From: Dehalococcoidia bacterium
GTDB lineage: Bacteria; Chloroflexota; Dehalococcoidia; Lucifugimonadales; JAGWBF01
Assembly: GCA_021296025.1 (NCBI GenBank)
Contig: JAGWBF010000031.1
Span: forward strand, 19,448 to 30,372
DNA length: 10,925 nucleotides
Direction of reading: 5' to 3'
A model generated the notes under the pieces. That model did not search any database, was not told the origin of the DNA, and saw only the letters and a list, made by a program, of their open reading frames with translations. The position numbers were made by a program, and so were the translations under genes. Shown here piece by piece: positions 4,715 to 10,925 of the stretch (positions are counted from its first letter, which is position 1; the number at the start of each line of letters is the position of its first letter).

Positions 4715-6798
4715 GCTACCGGGACCACTACAGCATTCCCCACACCTGGGGCACCGCCGTCAACGTCATGGGCATGGTCTTCGGGAACCTGGGCAACGAC
4801 AGCGGCACCGGGGTGCTCTTCACCCGGAACCCCGCCAACGGGGCGCGGGAGCTTTACGGCGAGTACCTGGTCAACGGCCAAGGCGAGGATGTGGTGGCCG
4901 GGATTCGCACCCCCGAGCCCTTCTCGGCCCTCTCGGAGCGCCATTCCGATGCCCATGCTTCCCTGTCGGGCTTTGCCGGGCACCTGGAGAACCACTACCG
5001 GGACATGCAGGACGTGGAGCGGGGGCGACTGTACCTGCTCCAGACCCGCAATGCCCAGCGCACTGTGCAGGCGGCCGTCCGCATCGCTGTGGAGATGGTG
5101 GAGGAGGGACTGATAAGCCGGCAGGAAGCGGTGAATAAGGTGGTGCCCGAGGAGATGACCCAGCTCTTTGTGCCCCGCTTCGACGAGGAGGCAAGGGCGC
5201 AGGCCGTCGGCGGGAACGCCTACATGGCCCAGGGTTTCGGCGCATCGCCGGGGGCGGCCACGGGAAAGGCCTACTTCGATGCCACCCGGGCCGCCGAGGC
5301 CGCGGCCCAGGGTGTATCCGTGATTCTCATCCGACCTGAAACCAAACCCGACGATATACACGGCATCCTGGCGGCCAAGGGTGTGCTCACGAGCCGTGGC
5401 GGGGTGACCAGCCACGCGGCTGTGGTCACGCGAGGTCTGGGAGTGCCCTGCGTGGTCGGCTGCGAGGCCCTGCAGGTGGATGTCCAGTCCAGGTCCTGCT
5501 CCGCCTCGGGTCACACCATCAAAGAAGGGGAGGACATCAGCATCGATGCCACATCTGGCGAGGTGCTGGCGGGCGCCATACCCACCTTCCAGCCCCAGCT
5601 GGATGAGGTCCACGAAGCCCAGGTGCTCCTGGGCTGGGCCGACGAGTACCGCAGGCTGGGAGTGTTCGCCAACGCCGATACGCCCACCGACGCCCAGCGG
5701 GCCGTCTCCATGGGGGCCGAGGGGATCGGCCTGTGCCGCACTGAGCACATGTTCCTGGGCCCGGAGCGGGTGGAGGTCGTTCAGCGGATGCTGGTCAATG
5801 CTCAGGAGGCCGAGAGGTGGGCCAAGGAGCACCCAGAAGAAGCTTCCAGGCGCGCCCCACTGCCCAGCCAACCACACGGTGTCCAGACGTTCTACGGGGC
5901 ACTGGACCATCTGAAGGGCCTGCAGATTGAAGACTTCACAGGCATCCTCCGGGCCATGGGCAACCACCCGGTGATCATCCGTCTGCTGGATGCTCCTCTG
6001 CACGAGTTCCTGCCCCGCTACGAGGATCTGGTGCGCAGTATAGTCACCTTGGAAGCCCAGGGCGCGCCCGATGGGGAGATCGAACCCCACCGTCAGCAGC
6101 TCCAGATCGTGGAGTCCCTCCGGGAAGCCAACCCCATGCTGGGGCACAGGGGATGTCGCCTGGGCCTGACCTTCCCTGCCATCTACGAAATGCAGGTAGA
6201 GGCCATCATCACCGCCAGCGCCAATCTTATTCAGGAAGGGATCATGGTGCATCCGGAGATCATGATCCCCCTCATAGCCCACGTTAACGAGCTGAAGCAG
6301 CTCCAGGTCAACCTGACCGGCGTGGCGGAGTCGGTCCAGGCTGCCATGGCTACCGAGGTCGATTACAAGTACGGCACCATGGTCGAAGTGCCCAGAGCCT
6401 GCATGACCGCCGATGATGTGGCCCAGGTGGCCGAGTTCTTCAGCTTCGGCACCAACGACCTCACCCAGATGACCTACGGCTTCAGTAGGGACGATGCCGA
6501 GGGCAAGTTCCTCAACCAGTACATCCAGGATGAGACCCTGCCATCCAACCCCTTTATGACCATCGATCCCGAGGGCGTAGGAGGGCTGATCCGCATCGGG
6601 GTGCAGAAGGGGCGGAGCGTGCGGCCGGACCTGGAGGTGGGCATATGCGGCGAGCACGGGGGCGACCCTGCCAGCGTCGCCTTCTGCCACCGGGAGGGCC
6701 TGGACTACGTCAGCTGCTCACCCTTCCGGGTGCCCATCGCCCGCCTTGCCGCAGCACAGGCTGCCCTAGAAGGCACTGCCGGCGGCGACACGCGCTAG
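4516..6798 (+). CDS. ppdK: Pyruvate phosphate dikinase, central and C-terminal part
   Basis: Continuation of ppdK in the second frame, about 760 residues to TAG. It begins ILSGHKERAGKTLD, without its own clear start; GTG 4672 is merely the first plausible initiator. In order it holds the rest of the ATP-grasp domain (AVFQSWN, then DSGTGVLFTRNP, then GEDVVAGIRTP), the phosphohistidine domain with catalytic His (codon 5413-5415) in GGVTSHAAVV, and the PEP/pyruvate-binding TIM barrel. The barrel shows GIGLCRTEHMF, RLLDAPLHEFLP, FFSFGTNDLTQM and the catalytic Cys (codon 6646-6648) in GICGEHGGDP. Two oddities: the near-invariant FT[VI]E after MQDVE is missing at about 5019/5020 (12 bases, in frame), and the linker at about 5800-5905 is roughly 25 residues longer than I expect. 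All catalytic residues otherwise remain, so the lesion is recent or artefactual. It is followed after 48 bases by bcp. Confidence 0.92.
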   Translation: MLSGHKERAGKTLDHELSPDELRAVIADFKAAVREHTGRDVPQDPQQQLFEAVQAVFQSWNSPRAISYRDHYSIPHTWGTAVNVMGMVFGNLGNDSGTGVLFTRNPANGARELYGEYLVNGQGEDVVAGIRTPEPFSALSERHSDAHASLSGFAGHLENHYRDMQDVERGRLYLLQTRNAQRTVQAAVRIAVEMVEEGLISRQEAVNKVVPEEMTQLFVPRFDEEARAQAVGGNAYMAQGFGASPGAATGKAYFDATRAAEAAAQGVSVILIRPETKPDDIHGILAAKGVLTSRGGVTSHAAVVTRGLGVPCVVGCEALQVDVQSRSCSASGHTIKEGEDISIDATSGEVLAGAIPTFQPQLDEVHEAQVLLGWADEYRRLGVFANADTPTDAQRAVSMGAEGIGLCRTEHMFLGPERVEVVQRMLVNAQEAERWAKEHPEEASRRAPLPSQPHGVQTFYGALDHLKGLQIEDFTGILRAMGNHPVIIRLLDAPLHEFLPRYEDLVRSIVTLEAQGAPDGEIEPHRQQLQIVESLREANPMLGHRGCRLGLTFPAIYEMQVEAIITASANLIQEGIMVHPEIMIPLIAHVNELKQLQVNLTGVAESVQAAMATEVDYKYGTMVEVPRACMTADDVAQVAEFFSFGTNDLTQMTYGFSRDDAEGKFLNQYIQDETLPSNPFMTIDPEGVGGLIRIGVQKGRSVRPDLEVGICGEHGGDPASVAFCHREGLDYVSCSPFRVPIARLAAAQAALEGTAGGDTR

Positions 6799-6832
6799 CG
6801 GACCGGCCTTTGGTGGATTTGGACAAGAAACC

Positions 6833-6849
6833 CAGGAGGTGGACTTGTG
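6833..6849 (+). promoter_or_regulatory. Ribosome binding site and GTG start of bcp
   Basis: AGGAGG lies 7 bases before GTG 6847, which fixes this non-ATG start and gives a protein beginning MSLNIGDKAPEF, the usual peroxiredoxin N-terminus. Confidence 0.75.
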
Positions 6850-7311
6850 TCCCTGAACATCGGAGATAAGGCGCCGGAATTCGTGCTCCCCGCCTCTACG
6901 GGAGAGGATATCTCCTTGAAAGATCAGGCTGGCAAGAAGGTCGTGCTCTACTTCTATCCCAAGGACGACACCCCCGGCTGCACCAAGGAGGCGTGCGGGT
7001 TCCGTGACGCGTCCGATGAATTGCAGGCCTTGGGGGCTGTGGTGCTGGGCGTAAGCGCGGACAGCGTAAAGTCCCACGAGAAGTTCGTGGGCAAGTACGA
7101 GCTGAACTTCCCCCTGCTGGCCGACACCGAAAAGGTGGTCGCCAACTCCTATGGAGCGTGGGGCGAGAAGCAGCGGTACGGGCGCACCTACATGGGCATG
7201 AACCGGATGACGTACCTGATCGACGAATCGGGGAACATTGAGCGCATCTGGCCCGCCGTCAAGGCCGACGGCCACGCCACCGAGGTGGTGGCGGCAATTA
7301 AGGGGGCCTAG
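6847..7311 (+). CDS. bcp: Thioredoxin-dependent peroxiredoxin, BCP/PrxQ type
   Basis: A 154-residue cytosolic peroxiredoxin of the bacterioferritin-comigratory-protein class. It reduces hydrogen peroxide and organic hydroperoxides and is recycled by thioredoxin. The active site is DDTPGCTKEAC: peroxidatic Cys45 and, five residues on, resolving Cys50, the arrangement of 2-Cys PrxQ enzymes. Downstream are the conserved LLAD, YGAWGEK and YMGMNRMTYLID segments, the last supplying the active-site Arg. Length is typical for the family and no lesion is visible. It follows ppdK by 48 bases on the same strand and is probably cotranscribed; a functional link to ppdK is not obvious. It ends at TAG before the intergenic repeat region and converges on metH. 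Confidence 0.95.
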   Translation: MSLNIGDKAPEFVLPASTGEDISLKDQAGKKVVLYFYPKDDTPGCTKEACGFRDASDELQALGAVVLGVSADSVKSHEKFVGKYELNFPLLADTEKVVANSYGAWGEKQRYGRTYMGMNRMTYLIDESGNIERIWPAVKADGHATEVVAAIKGA

Positions 7312-7405
7312 ACCTCAATTCGGTCCCTCCCCTGAAGGGTAATTTGTCTCGCTCATCCTAACCTTCTCCCCTGGGGAGAGCCTGACCCCGACCTGACTTT
7401 TCTGG

Positions 7406-7429
7406 ATTGCGGCCTCCGCCGCAATGACG
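7406..7429. repeat. REP-like hairpin, first copy
   Basis: ATTGCGGC (7406-7413), loop CTCC, GCCGCAAT (7418-7425), followed by GACG. This is an 8-bp perfect stem. The right arm with its extension, CCGCAATGACG, is the inverse complement of the 11-mer repeated downstream, so it belongs to the same element family as the hairpin at 7611-7640. Confidence 0.8.
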
Positions 7430-7489
7430 GCGCGGTCTTTGGGCACGCCCCGCCTTCCTAAAGCCCTGACCTTCGTTGGGCCTCGCCTT

Positions 7490-7623
7490 CGTCATTGCGG
7501 GACAGAGTCAGTCCCGTATTCGATGCGGCGCCACCACTCATCAGGAATATCGTCATTGCGGCGGTGAGCCCGCCCCGTATTCGATGCGGCGCCACCACTC
7601 ATCAGGCATTTCGTCATTGCGGC
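7490..7623. repeat. 61-base tandem repeat array with CGTCATTGCGG core
   Basis: The core CGTCATTGCGG begins at 7490, 7551 and 7612, exactly 61 bases apart. Two full units follow. In each, a variable 12-base stretch (7501-7512, 7562-7573) is followed by a conserved segment running from CCCGTATTCGATGCGG through CACCACTCATCAGG and into the next core. The conserved 50-base blocks 7513-7562 and 7574-7623 differ at two positions. Three cores with two units is too few, and the spacers too short, for a CRISPR array. It looks like a dispersed intergenic (REP/MITE-like) element that duplicated in tandem. Confidence 0.85.
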
Positions 7624-7640
7624 CTACGCCGCAATGACGA
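7611..7640. repeat. Perfect 13-bp hairpin closing the repeat array
   Basis: TCGTCATTGCGGC (7611-7623), loop CTAC, GCCGCAATGACGA (7628-7640) pair perfectly over 13 bp. It lies 22 bases beyond the metH stop. It uses the 11-mer core of the array as its left arm. There is no adjacent T run, so it may act as a transcript-end stabiliser or bidirectional weak terminator rather than a classical terminator. Confidence 0.85.
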
Positions 7641-7661
7641 TAAAGAGGCTGTTGGAACAGG

Positions 7662-10600
7662 CTAGCTCGCTATCTCTTTCTCCAGCCGGTCGATGTCCGA
7701 TTCGTCTAGGCTGAAGTACTTGGCGTCGGGGTGGGAGACCACCAGGGCTGACACAGAGCCTTCGGGGTCCATCATGTAGCCTTCCGTCAGCTCCACGCCG
7801 ATGCTACCCGCCACATCCAGCAGCCTGAAAAGCTGTTCCTGGTCCTCCAGCCTGGGGCACGCAGGGTAGCCGAAGGAGAACCGGCGCCCCCGGTACTGGG
7901 CGCGGAACAGTTGTGGATAGGTGATGTCCGAGGGGTCAGCAAATCCCCACATCTGACGAATCTGCTGGTGTAGCACCTCGGCGAAGGCCTCAGCCCCTTC
8001 CAATGCAAGGGCAGCCAGGATGTGGGACTCCAGGTAGCGTCCCTCATCCTTCCAGGTGTCGGCCAGCACCCGCACCCCTGGCCCGATGGTGGTGGTAAAC
8101 ATGGCCACGTAGTCCAACCGGCCCGAATTCACCGGCGCAACGTAGTCGGCGATGCACAGCCCCTCACCACCGCCCTGCCGTCCGAAGTGGAACCTCTCCA
8201 GCACCGTCTCGCCGTCGGGGGCGTAGATGAGCAGGTCCTGGCCGTCGGACCGGGCAGGGAAGAACTTGAAGACAGCGTCGGCCCGGATGTTGTCGCTGGC
8301 CAGCATCCGGTCTTCCACCCGTCGCACCGACTCCCGCAGGTCCAGGGCGGCCTTTTCTTCCTCGGCCAGGGCTTCGGCGAACCGTCCCTTGTAGCCAAGG
8401 TGCCGGACATAGAGCATCTGCGGGTTGATGTAGGGGAATATCTCGGACAGGTCCCGGTCCCTGATCACGTGCAGCCTCAGGTCCGGCGGGACTGCAACGG
8501 GATGGTCATGGGACACCTGGACGGGTGAGGCCTGCCGGGCAGCCGGGACCTGCCCAGCATCCATCGCTGCGCTCCTGGCCTCCAGGAGCTCCTCCGTTTC
8601 CCTGCGCAGGGAGGCGGAGAGGGCTTCCCGCTCATCGGCCTCCAGAATGGTGTTAGCAAGGGCCAAGCCCGCCATGGCATCCTGGGCATAGGTCACAAGC
8701 CCGTCGTACTCGGGGGCTATGCGCATGCGGGTGAACCTGTTGCTCAGGGCTGCGCCCCCCACCATGACGGGGCAGGCGACACCGGCCCCACGAAAGTCCT
8801 GGACCGTCTCGACCATCATCTGGGCAGACTTCACCAGCAGTCCCGACAGACCGATGATGTCCGGATTGTGCTCCTGGAAAGCTGCGATCAGGTCCTGGGG
8901 CGGCACCTTGATTCCCAGGTTGACCACCTGGTAGCCATTGTTGGACAGGATGATCTCAACCAGATTCTTGCCGATGTCGTGGACATCCCCCTTTACCGTT
9001 GCCAGCACCACCTTGCCCTTGGCTGCATCATCCACCCGATCCATGTGGGGTTCCAGGTGGGCAACGGCGGATTTCATGGCTTGGGCTGACTGGAGCACCT
9101 CGGCAACGATGAGCTGGTTGGCGTTGAACTGCCTCCCCACCTCATCCATTCCCGCCATAAGGGGGCCGTTGATGATCTCCAGGGGCGACCTGGTGGTCAG
9201 GGCCTCGTCCAAATCCTCGGCCAGACCCTCCCTGATTCCGTCTATGATGGCGTGGGCCAGGCGTTCGTCCAGGGGCAGGCTCTGCCTCTCCTCGGTGGTG
9301 GACTTCACAGCCCGGTCCCGGAAGTGGGCCGCAAAGGCGGCCACCGGATCTTCGCCTCGGAACCAGATCAAATCCTCGGCGAGGGTCCTCTCTTCTTCAG
9401 GGATGGACGTGAAGCGCTGCATCAGCTCCGAGTTGACGATGGCCATGTCCAGCCCCGCCTGGACGCAGTAGTAAAGAAAGACCGAGTTGAGCACCTCCCG
9501 CCCCGCTTGGGGCAGCCCAAAGGAAACGTTGGAGACACCCAGGACTGTCTTGCATTCCGGCAGGGCTTCCCTGATCAGGCGCACTCCCTCGATAGTTTCG
9601 GCCGCCGAACCTATGTAGTTCTCATCACCCGTTCCACAGGGAAAGACCAGGGGGTCGAAGATGATGTCCTCGGACCGGACTCCGTAATTCTCCGTCAGGA
9701 GCTTGTGGGACCGGAGGGCTATCTCCAGCTTTCGCTCCCTGGTGATGGCCTGGGCTTGCTCCTTATCATCGTCGATGCAGCCCACCACGAGGGCGGCGCC
9801 GTAACGCCGGGCCATGGGCACCACCCTGCGGAAGCGGTCTTCACCATCCTCCAGGTTTATGGAGTTGATGACCGACTTGCCCTGCAGACGCTTCAGCGCC
9901 GCTTCGATAACGTTGGCGTCAGTGGAGTCGATCATTATGGGTACTTTGACCTTCTTGGTCAGCACATCCAGGAACTCCAGGACATCGGACGTCTCGTCCC
10001 TGTCGGGGTCCTGGAGACACACATCCAGGAGATGGGCGCCTCCCCTCACCTGGCGGCGTCCCACCTCACCAGCCTCATCGATGGCGCCTTCAGCAATCAG
10101 GCGGCGGAACCTCCGGCTGCCCAGGACGTTGGTGCGCTCGCCTACGATGACGGGGCGGGTGTCCTCGTCAACCACAAGGGCCTCAATGCCCGAGATACGG
10201 GTCTCCCGGGGATTGGGCAGGCTCCTGGGTGCCTTTCCTGCGGCTGTTTGGGTCAGCAGGCGGATGTGGTTGGGCACCGTGCCGCAGCACCCACCCACCA
10301 GGTTCACCCAGCCTTGCTCGATGAACCGGCCGATGGTCTCGGCCATCTTTTCCGCCGTCTCGTTGTAGCGGCCATCCTCGTCTGGAAGTCCGGCGTTGGG
10401 CACGCAGGCGACGGGGAACCTGGACAGCTGGGCCAGGGTGCGGATGTGATCGGTCATGAAGTCAGGACCGGTTGCGCAGTTGAAGCCTATCCAAAGCAGG
10501 TCCCGGTGGGCGAGCGACGTGTAGAAAGCCTCGGCATCCTGGCCAGCCAGCAGTGTGCCCATGGCTTCGACGGTACCCTGCACGGCGATGGGGACATCCA

Positions 10601-10925
10601 GTCCAAGCTCCGCCAGAGCCCGGTCGATGCCATCCAGGCCAGCCTTGATGTTCATGGTGTCCTGGCAGGTCTCCAGCAGCAGGACATCCACGCCTCCCTC
10701 GGCCAGGCCCAGGGCCTGCTCATAGTAAGCGTCAACCAACTCGTCGAAGGTAACGCCCCCCGTAACCGAGATGGTCTTGGTGGTCGGCCCCATGGAGCCG
10801 GCCACATAGCGCGGTTTGTCCGGGCTGGAGGCCTCTTCGCACAACAGGCGTGCCAGTTCTGCGGCTTCCCGGTTGATGCGCCGGGCTTCATGGGCCAGGT
10901 CGTACTCGGCCAGGACCACAGACGT
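7662..10925 (-). CDS. metH: Cobalamin-dependent methionine synthase (N-terminus cut by window edge)
   Basis: Transfers a methyl group from 5-methyltetrahydrofolate through methylcobalamin to homocysteine, giving methionine. 1087 residues are visible, entering at the right edge in TSVVLAEYDL; roughly 75 N-terminal residues should lie outside. All four modules are present (numbering from the first visible residue). The homocysteine domain, about 1-225, has zinc-ligand Cys150 in NCATG and Cys213-Cys214 in GGCCG. The pterin-binding domain, about 255-525, begins with GERTNVLGSR. The cobalamin cap and Rossmann domain, about 550-765, has DVHDIGKN and cobalt-ligand His649. The C-terminal S-adenosylmethionine reactivation domain, about 815-1070, has FSFGYPACP and EGYMMDPEGS. 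Presence of the last domain implies reductive reactivation by an electron donor not in the window. No lesion is visible. The upstream promoter and any cobalamin or SAM-related riboswitch are off the window. Confidence 0.96.
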   Translation of the reverse strand, partial: TSVVLAEYDLAHEARRINREAAELARLLCEEASSPDKPRYVAGSMGPTTKTISVTGGVTFDELVDAYYEQALGLAEGGVDVLLLETCQDTMNIKAGLDGIDRALAELGLDVPIAVQGTVEAMGTLLAGQDAEAFYTSLAHRDLLWIGFNCATGPDFMTDHIRTLAQLSRFPVACVPNAGLPDEDGRYNETAEKMAETIGRFIEQGWVNLVGGCCGTVPNHIRLLTQTAAGKAPRSLPNPRETRISGIEALVVDEDTRPVIVGERTNVLGSRRFRRLIAEGAIDEAGEVGRRQVRGGAHLLDVCLQDPDRDETSDVLEFLDVLTKKVKVPIMIDSTDANVIEAALKRLQGKSVINSINLEDGEDRFRRVVPMARRYGAALVVGCIDDDKEQAQAITRERKLEIALRSHKLLTENYGVRSEDIIFDPLVFPCGTGDENYIGSAAETIEGVRLIREALPECKTVLGVSNVSFGLPQAGREVLNSVFLYYCVQAGLDMAIVNSELMQRFTSIPEEERTLAEDLIWFRGEDPVAAFAAHFRDRAVKSTTEERQSLPLDERLAHAIIDGIREGLAEDLDEALTTRSPLEIINGPLMAGMDEVGRQFNANQLIVAEVLQSAQAMKSAVAHLEPHMDRVDDAAKGKVVLATVKGDVHDIGKNLVEIILSNNGYQVVNLGIKVPPQDLIAAFQEHNPDIIGLSGLLVKSAQMMVETVQDFRGAGVACPVMVGGAALSNRFTRMRIAPEYDGLVTYAQDAMAGLALANTILEADEREALSASLRRETEELLEARSAAMDAGQVPAARQASPVQVSHDHPVAVPPDLRLHVIRDRDLSEIFPYINPQMLYVRHLGYKGRFAEALAEEEKAALDLRESVRRVEDRMLASDNIRADAVFKFFPARSDGQDLLIYAPDGETVLERFHFGRQGGGEGLCIADYVAPVNSGRLDYVAMFTTTIGPGVRVLADTWKDEGRYLESHILAALALEGAEAFAEVLHQQIRQMWGFADPSDITYPQLFRAQYRGRRFSFGYPACPRLEDQEQLFRLLDVAGSIGVELTEGYMMDPEGSVSALVVSHPDAKYFSLDESDIDRLEKEIAS

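Larger units (their letters stand above)
7312..7661. other. Convergent intergenic region rich in repeats and palindromes
   Basis: 350 bases between the stops of bcp (plus) and metH (minus), without a supported gene. It contains an odd palindrome (TCTCCCC-T-GGGGAGA, 7365-7379), a first hairpin (7406-7425), copies of the 11-mer CGTCATTGCGG at 7490, 7551 and 7612, inverted copies at 7419 and 7629, and a small dyad CTGTTGGAACAG (7649-7660) just beyond the metH stop. No stem is followed by a T run on either strand, so no canonical intrinsic terminator is called, although the hairpins may help end or stabilise both transcripts. Confidence 0.7.

Noticed and set aside
4465..6690. A 741-codon open frame antisense to ppdK
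   Set aside because: Its translation is rich in His, Gly, Leu and Val with no recognisable domain, and it lies exactly over well-conserved ppdK coding sequence. Long antisense frames are expected from third-position GC bias.
7365..7379. TCTCCCC-T-GGGGAGA palindrome as a bcp terminator
   Set aside because: A one-base centre cannot form a full hairpin without opening inner pairs, and no T run follows. Kept only as part of the repeat-rich region.
7490..7623. CRISPR array
   Set aside because: Only two full units, the conserved block (50 bases) is longer than typical CRISPR repeats and the variable parts are only 12 bases; no cas gene is nearby.

Overview
This is a GC-rich bacterial segment with three transcription blocks. 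No mobile element, RNA gene, CRISPR array or phage gene is visible. The protein set suggests a free-living member of Chloroflexota, possibly Dehalococcoidia/SAR202-like: a DUF1802 protein, a long four-module MetH, pyruvate phosphate dikinase, and SDR/dienelactone-hydrolase/aldo-keto-reductase catabolic enzymes. This placement is an inference from family resemblance only.

Block 1 (minus strand, read from about 3779 down to 40) runs DUF1802 protein, aldo/keto reductase, dienelactone hydrolase-like enzyme, a 20-residue Cys-rich micro-ORF (MCATCGC plus a Lys/Pro tail), then a short-chain dehydrogenase. All have recognisable ribosome binding sites. The enzymes look like small-molecule oxidation/reduction and hydrolysis functions, but their substrates cannot be read from sequence.

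Block 2 (plus strand, 4067-7311) is pyruvate phosphate dikinase (ppdK), split by a frameshift near 4511-4515, followed after 48 bases by a bacterioferritin-comigratory-protein-type peroxiredoxin (bcp). Blocks 1 and 2 diverge from a 287-base intergenic region.

Block 3 (minus strand, 7662 to the right edge) is cobalamin-dependent methionine synthase (metH), complete at its C-terminus and cut at its N-terminus by the window edge. Between the convergent bcp and metH lies a 350-base intergenic stretch. It holds a repeat array with an 11-base core (CGTCATTGCGG) recurring at exact 61-base intervals and closed by a perfect 13-bp hairpin.

The most notable observations are: (1) the free-standing CxxCGC micro-ORF, whose motif resembles the nickel-binding N-terminus of HypB; (2) the 61-base intergenic repeat array; and (3) four short apparent deletions (about 12-23 bases, two in frame and two out of frame) in dienelactone hydrolase, aldo/keto reductase and ppdK, while SDR, DUF1802, bcp and metH look intact. 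The last point may reflect gene decay or an assembly artefact. No clearly new multi-gene system was found.
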